From NCBI RefSeq assembly GCF_000519205.1, contig NZ_JAFB01000016.1, positions 154,989-218,988 of the forward strand: a stretch of DNA of 64,000 nt, written 5' to 3'. Below the pieces are notes generated by a model, which did no database searches, had not been told where the DNA came from, and saw only the letters and a list, made by a program, of their open reading frames with translations. Each line of letters opens with the position of its first letter. Within the stretch, counting starts at the first letter, position 1. The position numbers were made by a program, and so were the translations under genes. Positions 40,696-48,172 of the stretch are shown here, in pieces. This DNA comes from Amycolatopsis taiwanensis DSM 45107 (GTDB lineage Bacteria; Actinomycetota; Actinomycetes; Mycobacteriales; Pseudonocardiaceae).

Positions 40696-40760
40696 TCAAG
40701 TTTGACTAGTGGGCGACACTGGGTACAGTGGCCATCAGGAGCGTAGTCAAGTTTGACTAC
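40693..40760 (+). promoter_or_regulatory. ABC-exporter promoter with paired PadR operators
   Basis: Operator 1, TAATCAAGTTTGACTA (40693-40708), and operator 2, GTAGTCAAGTTTGACTAC (40743-40760), share the core TCAA-GT-TTGA and are centred 51 bp apart, about five helical turns. A sigma-70-like promoter lies between them: -35 TTGACT (40702-40707), 16-bp spacer, -10 TACAGT (40724-40729). Operator 1 covers the -35 box and operator 2 covers the start of the transcript. Confidence 0.75.
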
Positions 40761-40823
40761 TTTCTCCGTAGTTGAACAGGCGCCCGTTATCACGGGATAT
40801 GCGTTGCCCGAGCGGGCGCACCA

Positions 40824-40865
40824 CAGGGAGAACCAGAGGGAGAACCACAGGGAGACGGAGGGGTC
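40824..40865 (+). promoter_or_regulatory. Leader with three tandem GGGAGA(ACCA)-like units before the ABC ATPase
   Basis: CACAGGGAGAACCAGA, GGGAGAACCACA and GGGAGACGGAGG occur one after another just before ATG 40869. Only the last (GGAGG) is at ribosome-binding distance. The other two may be duplicated Shine-Dalgarno-like sites. Confidence 0.5.
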
Positions 40866-40868
40866 CAC

Positions 40869-41858
40869 ATGATCAGGGCTCGTGGTCTGGCGCGCACCTT
40901 CACTGCGCGCGGGCGCACCGTGGAAGCCGTCAAAGGCGTGGACATCGATGTGACGGAGGGGGAACTCGTCGGTTTTCTCGGCGCCAACGGCGCCGGAAAG
41001 ACGACCACCCTGCGCATGCTCACCACGCTGTTGCAACCGACCGCCGGGGAGGCCATCGTCGGCGGCTGCGACCTACGCACAGATCCGGTGGGGGTACGCC
41101 GGCGAATCGGATACGTCGCCCAGAACGGCGGCACCCACCCCGAAAGCAAGGTTGCCGAGGAAATCGCGCTACAGGGGCAGCTGTACGGAATGACCAAATC
41201 CGCGGCGCAACGGCGTGGCGCGGAACTGGCCGAGCAACTCGACCTCATCGGTCTCGACCAGCGCTCGACAAAAACGCTTTCCGGCGGGCAGCGGCGCCGG
41301 CTCGACATCGCGCTGAGCCTGATCCACGGCCCCAAGCTCATCTTCTTCGACGAGCCGACCAACGGGCTCGACCCGCAGAGCCGGGCCAACCTGTGGGAGC
41401 ACATCCGCCGGCTGCGCGCCGAGCAGGGCGCGACGTTGTTCCTGACCACGCACTACCTCGACGAGGCCGACTCGCTGTGTGACCGGATCCTGGTGATCGA
41501 CAACGGCGAGATCGTCGCCACGGGTTCGCCGGATGCCCTCAAGGCCAAGGTGTCCGGCGACGGCATCAGCATCGAGGTACCCCAGGACCTGGCCGAGCAG
41601 GCGGCCGAGCTCGTGGCACGTCTGCAAGGCGCGCACCAGGTGTCCATTATGGACTCCACGGTGCGGTTCCGGGTGCCGCGTGGCGACATCGCGATACCGG
41701 AGCTGCTGCGCGGGCTCGACGCCGCGGGGATCGCGATGACCGCGATCCAGGTACAGCGGCCGACGCTGGACGACGTGTTCCTCAGTCTGACCGGGCGTTC
41801 GCTGCGCGACCCCGGGGCTTCACCCGTCGCACAGGAAAAAGTGCCCGCGCAGGTGTAA
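40869..41858 (+). CDS. Drug-type (DrrA-like) ABC transporter ATP-binding protein
   Basis: 329 aa. ABC motifs: Walker A GANGAGKTT, Q-loop VAQNGG, signature LSGGQRRRLDIA, Walker B LIFFDEPTNGLD, H-loop TTHYLDEADSL. The C-terminal ~90-residue extension (GISIEVPQDLAEQAAELV ... PTLDDVFLSLTG) is typical of DrrA-type ATPases of daunorubicin-family exporters. It pairs with the permease at 42212, with a repeat array between them, and is controlled from the PadR-operator promoter. Confidence 0.93.
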   Translation: MIRARGLARTFTARGRTVEAVKGVDIDVTEGELVGFLGANGAGKTTTLRMLTTLLQPTAGEAIVGGCDLRTDPVGVRRRIGYVAQNGGTHPESKVAEEIALQGQLYGMTKSAAQRRGAELAEQLDLIGLDQRSTKTLSGGQRRRLDIALSLIHGPKLIFFDEPTNGLDPQSRANLWEHIRRLRAEQGATLFLTTHYLDEADSLCDRILVIDNGEIVATGSPDALKAKVSGDGISIEVPQDLAEQAAELVARLQGAHQVSIMDSTVRFRVPRGDIAIPELLRGLDAAGIAMTAIQVQRPTLDDVFLSLTGRSLRDPGASPVAQEKVPAQV

Positions 41859-41880
41859 GCCGTTTCACGGGGCTCGTGCC

Positions 41881-42191
41881 CCCACCTCAGGACATCCGTG
41901 TCCCCAGTTCAGGACATCTGTGTCCCCGGTTCAGGACGCCGTGTCCCCGGTTCAGGACGCCGTGTCCCCAGTTCAGGACATCTGTGTCCCCGGTTCAGGA
42001 CGCCGTGTCCCCAGTTCAGGACATCTGTGTCCCCAGTTCAGGACGCCGTGTCTCCGGTTCAGGACGCCGTGTTCCTGATTCAAGAAGCCGTGTCCCCGGC
42101 TTCCCGACTTCCGTTCGTGGGGTTCAACCACGCCAACCGGCAATACGGATGCCCGAACCCGGAATTCGGGCCTGGCGAACCGGGGACACAT
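41881..42191. repeat. 21/22-bp module array inside the ABC-exporter operon
   Basis: About ten units of the type GTGTCCCCAGTTCAGGACAT and GTGTCCCCGGTTCAGGACGC at 21-22-bp spacing. Units decay towards the right (GTTCCTGATTCAAGAAGCC), and a single reversed unit (GGCGAACCGGGGACACA) ends the block. Almost all units are of the GTGTCCCC kind. It splits the ATPase and permease genes, which in this family normally abut. Confidence 0.92.
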
Positions 42192-42211
42192 ATCGAAACA
42201 ACAGTGAAAGG

Positions 42212-42991
42212 ATGTGGTCGGGAATGGTGCGGGACGCCTGGTTGATCTTCCGGCGGGAACTGGCGCTTTCGCGGCGCAACCCCGCGTGGATCATCGTCGG
42301 CATCATGCAGCCACTGCTGTACCTGGTGCTGTTCGGCCCGCTGATGGAAAAGGTCGTCGCGAGCACGCCGGGCTTCCCGCCCGGCAGCAGCTGGACGATC
42401 CTCACCCCGGCACTGATCGTCCAGCTGGCGCTGTACAGCTCGTCGTTCGCCGGATTCGCACTACTCACGGACTACCGCAGTGGGGTGCTCGAACGGCTGC
42501 GGGTAACGCCGGCCAGCCGGAGCGGGCTGCTGCTGGGAAAGGTACTCCACAACGCGTTACAGACGACGCTGCAGGCGATCCTGATCACGGTACTGGCCTA
42601 CGTCGCGTTCGACCTGAGCGTGCCGATCGGCGGGGTGCTGCTCAGCCTGCTGATCGTCGCGCTGACCGCGGTGAGCCTGGCTTCGGCCTCCTACGCGCTG
42701 GCGCTGACGCTCAAGAACGAGCAAGCGTTTCCCGCGGTACTCAACGCCGTCCTGATGCCGGTCCTGCTACTGTCCGGAATTCTCCTGCCGATCACCAGCA
42801 TCCTGGCGCCGAACTGGCTCTACGTCATTTCGCGGATCAACCCGTTCACTCACATCGTCGAGGCCGAGCGGGCCAGCTTCCGCGGTGACATCGCCTTCAA
42901 CGGCCTGTTCACCGGTGCCGTCGTCGTGCTGGTGCTGGCGATCCTCGGCATGTGGTGGGGCACCCGCACCTTCCACCGCGAAAACGCTTGA
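42212..42991 (+). CDS. Drug-type (DrrB-like) ABC transporter permease
   Basis: 259 aa from ATG 42212; ATG 42224 is an alternative start. ABC-2 type membrane protein with about six hydrophobic segments (PAWIIVGIMQPLLYLVLFGP, LIVQLALYSSSFAGFALLT, VLLSLLIVALTAVSLASASY, LMPVLLLSGILLPI, GAVVVLVLAILGMWWG) and the ABC-2 signature near LRVTPASRSGLLLGK. With the DrrA-like ATPase it forms a homodimeric exporter, substrate unknown but probably an amphiphilic compound. Confidence 0.92.
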   Translation: MWSGMVRDAWLIFRRELALSRRNPAWIIVGIMQPLLYLVLFGPLMEKVVASTPGFPPGSSWTILTPALIVQLALYSSSFAGFALLTDYRSGVLERLRVTPASRSGLLLGKVLHNALQTTLQAILITVLAYVAFDLSVPIGGVLLSLLIVALTAVSLASASYALALTLKNEQAFPAVLNAVLMPVLLLSGILLPITSILAPNWLYVISRINPFTHIVEAERASFRGDIAFNGLFTGAVVVLVLAILGMWWGTRTFHRENA

Positions 42992-43058
42992 TGATTCTTT
43001 GCGTCGGCCTGCGTGGCGACGCAAGTAGCGGAGCCGGTTGCGTGTCTCACAGCAAGCG

Positions 43059-43076
43059 GCTCCGCCGCTTATAAAA
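43059..43076. terminator. Small hairpin after the permease
   Basis: AAGCGG-CTCCG-CCGCTT forms a short stem-loop about 65 bp after the permease stop, followed by ATAAAAGAC. Confidence 0.45.
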
Positions 43077-43107
43077 GACAGGCCCTGCTCGGGGTCACTG
43101 GTGATCT

Positions 43108-43140
43108 TGCGGCTATCCGCCTGAACGGCGGATAGCCGCA
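43108..43140. terminator. Strong intrinsic terminator-like hairpin
   Basis: Perfect 14-bp arms TGCGGCTATCCGCC and GGCGGATAGCCGCA with loop TGAAC, followed by TCTTTCG. It separates the ABC operon from the GH25-like gene. Confidence 0.8.
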
Positions 43141-43198
43141 TCTTTCGAAATATGCCTGCGTTCGACGTAGGGTGTCGGTACGGCACCCGGGAGGACTA

Positions 43199-43813
43199 TT
43201 GACAGAAGACGGCGTCGAGCGCGGGATCAGCCTGTCGCTGCATGCGACCGTGGCCGACTGGGCCATGGTCCGGTCCGGTGCACTCTGCTTCGCCTCGATC
43301 ACCGTCACGGAGAGCCTCAACTGGAGCGACATCGGCGCCGAACGGCAGATCGAGGAGGCCCAGCACGCGGGCGTCCGGGCCGGCATCCGGCACTACGCCC
43401 GCCCCGGCGCCGCCGGCGACCAGGCCGAGCACTGCGCTTCGGTCGGCAAGCGGCTCGGCGTGTTCTGCCCCGGGTCACTGGCGCCCGCCCTCGACGTGGA
43501 GGCCGAAGGTGTGGACGACCGCTTCGTCCGGACCTGGATCAAGGCCGTGCGGCAGGCGGCCGGCATCCGGCGGGTGCTGATCGCCGCCCCCTACGACCAC
43601 TGGCTGCGCCGGCTGCGTCCGGACCGCTGGGCGGACCGGGACGTGGTGCTGTGGGTGAGCCGGCACAACGGGATTCCCGGCCGTCCGGGCTGGTTCCATC
43701 CCCGGCTCGGGGTCCACCAGCACGGCCCGGCCCCCGTCGGCGGCGAGTTCGACGGGCCGATCGGGTTCGACTCCCTCGTCTACCCGTTCACGCTCGCCGA
43801 CCTCCTGGTCTGA
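43199..43813 (+). CDS. GH25-like (lysozyme-fold) protein without signal peptide
   Basis: 204 aa, TTG 43199 with GGGAGG five bases upstream. TIM-barrel GH25-like pattern: GISLSLHATVADWAMVRSGA (family GIDVS...W), FASITVTESLNW, AGVRAGIRHYARPG, and LAPALDVEAEG (DxE). The second catalytic pair D-x-E is kept, but the first Asp of GIDVS is replaced (GISLS), and there is no export signal. Either an inactive relative or a cytosolic protein of the DUF1906/GH25 clan. Function uncertain. Confidence 0.6.
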   Translation: MTEDGVERGISLSLHATVADWAMVRSGALCFASITVTESLNWSDIGAERQIEEAQHAGVRAGIRHYARPGAAGDQAEHCASVGKRLGVFCPGSLAPALDVEAEGVDDRFVRTWIKAVRQAAGIRRVLIAAPYDHWLRRLRPDRWADRDVVLWVSRHNGIPGRPGWFHPRLGVHQHGPAPVGGEFDGPIGFDSLVYPFTLADLLV

Positions 43814-43913
43814 AGCACGCCCACAGCTTGCCATGGGCACCGGCCGCGCCAGTGCGTCCAGTACATTGAGGACAGAATCGGCTTGCTGGTGGCTGCTGGG
43901 GAGAACGCGAAGA

Positions 43914-45134
43914 ATGACACCGACCGAACGCGTCGAGGAAATCGCCGCCGACCCCAGCCTCTCGGTGGCTGACCGAGCACAACACATCATCGAATACTTC
44001 TCCGCACACGGCGCCCAGGGGCCGGACCGTGCCGTTTCCTGTCTGCTGGAGACGACCGACGAGGCGGTGGCCGAGTACGTCGCGGAATACCTCGAACTCG
44101 TCCCCGCTGCCCGCGAAGCGAAGACCCGAGCAGCCGAGCGACTGCGCGAGGCGGGACAACTCGTGCGTTCGGCGGCCAGGCTCGTCCCCTGGCTTCCCGA
44201 GTCCTTGATCGACGCCTTCGTCGGCGACTATCTCTCGTCCCCGAACCCGGCCTCTCCGCTTTCTTCCGTCATCTATTCCATCGGCATCCACCACCCGGAC
44301 CGGCTGCGCCCGCACGCCGACCGCCTCGGCACTCCACTTCACCAATCCAGCCTCCTGTCCGGGGCCCCGGACGAGCTGGCCGACTCGCTGCTGGACGACT
44401 GGCGCCAGACCCGTGACCAGAACGACCTGATCGCCCTCGCTCTCATCAGGACGCCCCACGCGGCCAACCTGATCGCCTCCGTCCGCGACGAGGTCGACAC
44501 GCCCGAGGAGTGGGAGTGCCTGATGCCGCTCGCGGGCCGGTTGCCCGACACTCCGACCGCGGCGGGATTCCCGCCCGCCTTCATGGGATTCGTCACCAAT
44601 CGGGGCGAAAGCCCGCACGTGATGGGCGGACGGTACGAACACGACGTCCCCCTGTGCGTACGATGCGACGCGCCTGCGGACAGGCTGCTGACCCTCTCCG
44701 CGAACGACCTGCCGCAGACGCTCAGCAGCGATCCCTCGTTCTTCTGGTTCTCCTGCGACTGCGACGAAGTCGACATCCTGATCGTGCAGTTCACCGAAAA
44801 CGGCACCCGCGCTTACTTCCAGCCGCAGGGGCCTGCCGCGGAAACGTCACGCGTCGTTCCCGGCGAAAGGTCCATGACGCTGGAACCGCACCCCAACCAG
44901 ACCGGGGTGAGCCGGCCCGCGATCACCGGCAGGTCGCGACACCAGGTGGGCGGGCTACCGCGCTGGCCCGCCCCGGAGACCCACGCCATCTGCCCCGGGT
45001 GTGGAAACTTCATGCCCTTCCTGGTCGCCTTGGACAGCGGCCCGACTCCCTTCGGCCCGATGGGCTTCGACGGTTCGCTCTTCGGCTTCTGGTGCGACCA
45101 TTGCTCGGTTTCGGCCACGCGGACGCAGAGCTGA
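43914..45134 (+). CDS. Unknown protein with repeated cysteine pairs in its C-terminal half
   Basis: 406 aa from ATG 43914. Residues 1-215 are helical, HEAT/ARM-like in character (LSVADRAQHIIEYFSAHGAQ; AVSCLLETTDEAVAEYVAEY), with no membrane segment. The C-terminal half carries four cysteine pairs: LCVRCDAP, FSCDCDEVD, AICPGCGNF and FWCDHCSVS, arranged like two zinc ribbons in a domain reminiscent of DUF1963-type proteins. No enzymatic motif is recognised. It ends next to a block of broken genes. Confidence 0.7.
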   Translation: MTPTERVEEIAADPSLSVADRAQHIIEYFSAHGAQGPDRAVSCLLETTDEAVAEYVAEYLELVPAAREAKTRAAERLREAGQLVRSAARLVPWLPESLIDAFVGDYLSSPNPASPLSSVIYSIGIHHPDRLRPHADRLGTPLHQSSLLSGAPDELADSLLDDWRQTRDQNDLIALALIRTPHAANLIASVRDEVDTPEEWECLMPLAGRLPDTPTAAGFPPAFMGFVTNRGESPHVMGGRYEHDVPLCVRCDAPADRLLTLSANDLPQTLSSDPSFFWFSCDCDEVDILIVQFTENGTRAYFQPQGPAAETSRVVPGERSMTLEPHPNQTGVSRPAITGRSRHQVGGLPRWPAPETHAICPGCGNFMPFLVALDSGPTPFGPMGFDGSLFGFWCDHCSVSATRTQS

Positions 45135-45152
45135 ATTCTTTGGGGGGCCGCG

Positions 45153-45302
45153 CTACCCGCGCCAGGAGTATTCGTGTTCAGGGCGGCCGGTGGAGGCGGT
45201 GTTCGCGACGCCCGCGACCACGAACCCGGGTACCTCACCGACGAAATCCGCGTGCACACCGGCGACGCGGAAGTCGTCGTCCACGATGAGCGTGCGGATC
45301 AT
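45153..45302 (-). pseudogene. Truncated response-regulator receiver domain
   Basis: Starts ATG 45302 (MIRTLIVDDDFRVAGVHADF) with the acidic pocket of a CitB/DpiA-type receiver, but departs from the family after GVANTA and stops after 49 codons, before the phospho-acceptor Asp. It follows the sensor-kinase remnant in the normal kinase-regulator order. Non-functional. Confidence 0.7.
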
Positions 45303-46097
45303 GCGTCTCCCTCGGTCGTGGTGCGGCCACCATGGTTCCCGCCGGGGAATCCAGCAGGCCAGGCAGGGCGGCGACGAACAGCGCTCCGCCGTCGGCACCG
45401 CCCGGCGTGGCGAGCCAGGCGTCACCGCCACGCGTGCGGGCCGCCTGGCGGGCCAGCGCCAGCCCCAGCCCGTGACCCGGCGCCACCTTGGTGGACACGC
45501 CTTCGTCGAACAGGGTTTCACGCAACGGGGGGGCGACTCCCGGGCCACTGTCCACAACGGATACGTAGAGCGTGGTTTCCTCGGCGAGCAGCACGATCTC
45601 CACGGTGGGCGGCCGGCGCCGTCCCATGCGCGCGGCCCGCAACGCGTTGTCCAGAAGGTTGCCCACGACGGTGTTCATCGCGGCGGGGTCCAGTACGTCG
45701 CGCGTACCCACGAGTCTTCCGAAAGCCGCAAGAGAACACCCTTTTCCTTGGCCTGCGCCATCTTCGCGACCAGCAAGGCCTGTAGGTAGGGATCGGTCAC
45801 CGAATCCGAGACCGGGGCCGTGCCCGCAACCCCGGTTTCGGTAAGCGCTTGCAGGTACTCGACCGCCTCGCCGTTGTGCCCCAGTTGCAGCAGGCCGGAA
45901 ATCGTATGCAGCCGATTGCTGTACTCGTGCCGCTGTGCGGGCAGCCCGTCGGAAAGTGACCGCACAGCGTCGAGTTCCCGGGTGAGCGCGTCCAGATCGG
46001 TGCGGTCCCGGAAGGTCAGCACGGAGCCCAGGTCCTCCTCGTCCCTGGTCACCAGCCGGGAGTTGACCACCAGCACCCGGTTTCCGGCCACCACGAG
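45303..46097 (-). pseudogene. Frameshifted and 5'-truncated DcuS/CitA-type sensor histidine kinase
   Basis: First frame: LLVVAGNRVLVVNSRLV, FRDRTDLDALTRELDAV and the phospho-acceptor box RHEYSNRLHTISGLLQLG. Near 45705 the reading shifts to the next frame, which gives LDPAAMNTVVGNLLDNALRA (N-box), SVVDSGPGVAPPL (G1) and GHGLGLALARQAARTRGG (G2). The N-terminal sensor is gone; at about 46097 the sequence abuts an ABC-transporter fragment on the other strand, marking a rearrangement junction. Confidence 0.75.
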
Positions 46098-46713
46098 CAG
46101 GGTCTTCGCGGTGTTCTTCAACGCGTTCACCGGCGCCCGCGAGGTGGACCGCAACCTCATCGACAACGCGCGGATCCTGGGCGCGCGACGGCTGCAGGTG
46201 CTGCGCGCGATCGTGCTGCCGAGCGCCACGTCGTGGATCCTGTTGTCCCTGCACACCGCGTTCGGCTTCGCCCTGATCGGCGCGGTCGTCGGCGAGTACA
46301 CCGGCGCGAGGACCGGGGTGGGCTTCCTCATCTCCGACGCCCAGGGAACCTTCGATCCGGCGACCTCGCTGTACCTGAACTGCGACTTCGTCGAGAAGAA
46401 CCACGACGTGGTGCAGAAACTCGCCAACGCCTTCGTGGGCACGCTCCGCTGGATCAGCCAGCACAGCCCGGAGGAGATCGCGGCGAAGATGCCGCCCTCC
46501 TTCAACGGGGGCGACCCCGCCCTCTACGCCCAGTCCATTAAGGACAGCATCGCGATGTTCAACGCCGACGGGCGGATGGACGCCGACGGGGCCAGGAACG
46601 TGCTCGACGTGCTGGCCTCCTTCTCGACGAACGTGCAGCCGCGCAAGGACTCCATCGACCTGTCGAAGACCTACACGACGCAGTTCGTCGACGCGGTGCC
46701 GATTCAGCCCTGA
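46098..46713 (+). pseudogene. Fused fragments of an ABC permease and a substrate-binding protein (nitrate/taurine type)
   Basis: 46098 to about 46365 encodes the C-terminal part of a TauC/SsuC-like permease (FNAFTGAREVDRNLIDNARI, then AFGFALIGAVVGEYTGARTG). It passes in frame into the C-terminal third of a periplasmic binding protein (TSLYLNCDFVEKNHDVVQKL, QHSPEEIAAKMPPSF, DLSKTYTTQFVDAVP). The permease start, and the middle of the transporter operon, are deleted. A good terminator follows. Confidence 0.72.
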
Positions 46714-46728
46714 CCGGGCCGTCTTCCC

Positions 46729-46761
46729 GCGGGCCGCCGCGCACCACGCGCGGCGGCCCGC
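46729..46761 (+). terminator. Intrinsic terminator
   Basis: 14-bp arms GCGGGCCGCCGCGC and GCGCGGCGGCCCGC, loop ACCAC, followed by ATTTTACC. Sits 16 bp after the stop of the binding-protein fragment. Confidence 0.85.
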
Positions 46762-46900
46762 ATTTTACCGACCATTTAGGTCGTATTTTACGGACTGTCT
46801 ATTTATTCCGTCCGAAAGTAGCTACCCGGGGAAAGGTGCACCACGAATACTTGGTCACGGTCGGCCGCCCTTCCTGTCGGTTCACGGATTGGATCCCGTC

Positions 46901-47590
46901 ATGAAATCGACCCTCGCCAAGCGCACGAGCCTGCTCGCCGTCGTGGCCGCCGCATCAAGCGTGCTGGCCGGCGCTGGATTCTCGGCCGCCCCCGTGTTCG
47001 GAGCGCACAACTTCTCCGGTGGCAACTGGGGCGGCTACGTGAGTTTCGGCAGTTTCACCACGGCGACCGCCAACTGGACCGAACCGGCCGTCACCTGCAA
47101 TTCGAGAAACAACCTGTTCGCCCCGTGGGTCGGCATCGATGGCGACGGCTCGTCCACCGTCGAGCAGACCGGTGTCGCGACCGACTGTTCCAGCGGCTCG
47201 CCGGTCTATCAGGCGTGGTACGAGATGTACCCGGCCGCCCCGGTGTACTACAACAACCCGGTCAGCGCCGGGGACCACATCACCGCCACGGTCACGCGGA
47301 CCGGCACGAACACCTACCAGCTCGACATCAGCGACACCACGAAGGGCTGGACCCGGAGCACCACTCAGTCGCTGACTTCGCGGCACGCCTCGGCCGAGGC
47401 GATCATCGAATCGCCGACCGACTCCTACCCGACCATCAGTAGCGGCGTGACGTTCACCGGGGTCGAGTTCAACGGCGCGAACCTCGCGAACACCAGCCCG
47501 AGCGCCCTCGACGCCGATGATCGCGGGGTCTTCACCTGGACCCCCAGCGGGATCACCAACGGCACCAACTTCACCATGACCCGGCACTGA
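46901..47590 (+). CDS. Secreted G1-family (eqolisin-like) glutamic endopeptidase
   Basis: 229 aa. N-terminal signal peptide (LLAVVAAASSVLAGAGFSAA, cleavage near residue 35). Mature domain matches peptidase family G1: NFSGGNWGGYV, ANWTEPAVTC, FAPWVGIDGDGSSTVEQTG with the catalytic Gln, YQAWYEMYP, and SAEAIIESP with the catalytic Glu. These acid proteases act outside the cell. Four Cys, two in the conserved TC/DCS region. Stand-alone gene between terminators. Confidence 0.88.
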   Translation: MKSTLAKRTSLLAVVAAASSVLAGAGFSAAPVFGAHNFSGGNWGGYVSFGSFTTATANWTEPAVTCNSRNNLFAPWVGIDGDGSSTVEQTGVATDCSSGSPVYQAWYEMYPAAPVYYNNPVSAGDHITATVTRTGTNTYQLDISDTTKGWTRSTTQSLTSRHASAEAIIESPTDSYPTISSGVTFTGVEFNGANLANTSPSALDADDRGVFTWTPSGITNGTNFTMTRH

Positions 47591-47598
47591 CTCCCGAC

Positions 47599-47650
47599 CC
47601 GGCCGTGAGCGCCCGACGCCGCGGGCCCAACGGCGTCCGCTCACGGCCGG
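47599..47650. terminator. Two-part hairpin after the G1 peptidase
   Basis: Outer arms CCGGCCGTGAGCG and CGCTCACGGCCGG (13 bp) with inner pair GACGCCG/CGGCGTC, nine bases after the stop. Confidence 0.8.
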
Positions 47651-47734
47651 CCACCGGAGAATTTCGTTGAAGTGGCTCAAGTGATGGCGGCTTCCTTGTG
47701 GCCGTATCGGTGCTGATCGCATAGCGTTCGGCGA

Positions 47735-48124
47735 GTGATAGAGCGACTCGCCATCCTCAGCGGCTCGACGTTCGAGGAGCAGATTGGCTATGCCCGTGCC
47801 GTGGTCGACGGCGACTGGGTGCATGTGTCCGGGACGACCGGATTCGACTATGCCACCATGACGATCTCCGACGACGTGGTGGAGCAGGCCGAGCAGTGCC
47901 TGCGGAACATCGAGGCCGTACTGGCCGAGGCGAACTGCACGTTCGCCGACGTGGTGCGGGTGCGCTACCTGCTGCCGGACCGCGAAGACTTCGAGCCGTG
48001 CTGGCCGGTTTTGCGGCGCTGTTTCGGCGAGATCCGGCCGGCCGCCACGATGCTCGTGTGTGGTCTCGCCGACCCCCGCATGAAGATCGAGATCGAGGTG
48101 TACGCGCGGAAGGCCACCGCATAG
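47735..48124 (+). CDS. RidA/YjgF-family protein
   Basis: 129 aa, GTG start. Pattern of the RidA family: EEQIGYARAVVDGDWVHVSG, AEQCLRNIEAVLAEANCTFA, DVVRVRYLLPD, and RPAATMLVCGLADPRMKIEI. The Arg that binds the imine carboxylate sits in RPAATM, so deaminase activity on 2-aminoacrylate-type imines is plausible, though this subgroup is broad. Single gene convergent with the UvrA-like gene. Confidence 0.85.
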   Translation: MIERLAILSGSTFEEQIGYARAVVDGDWVHVSGTTGFDYATMTISDDVVEQAEQCLRNIEAVLAEANCTFADVVRVRYLLPDREDFEPCWPVLRRCFGEIRPAATMLVCGLADPRMKIEIEVYARKATA

Positions 48125-48172
48125 CCGCGATCATCCTTTGTGGATCGGTTCGACCGGTGTGCGCTGCGTTGC

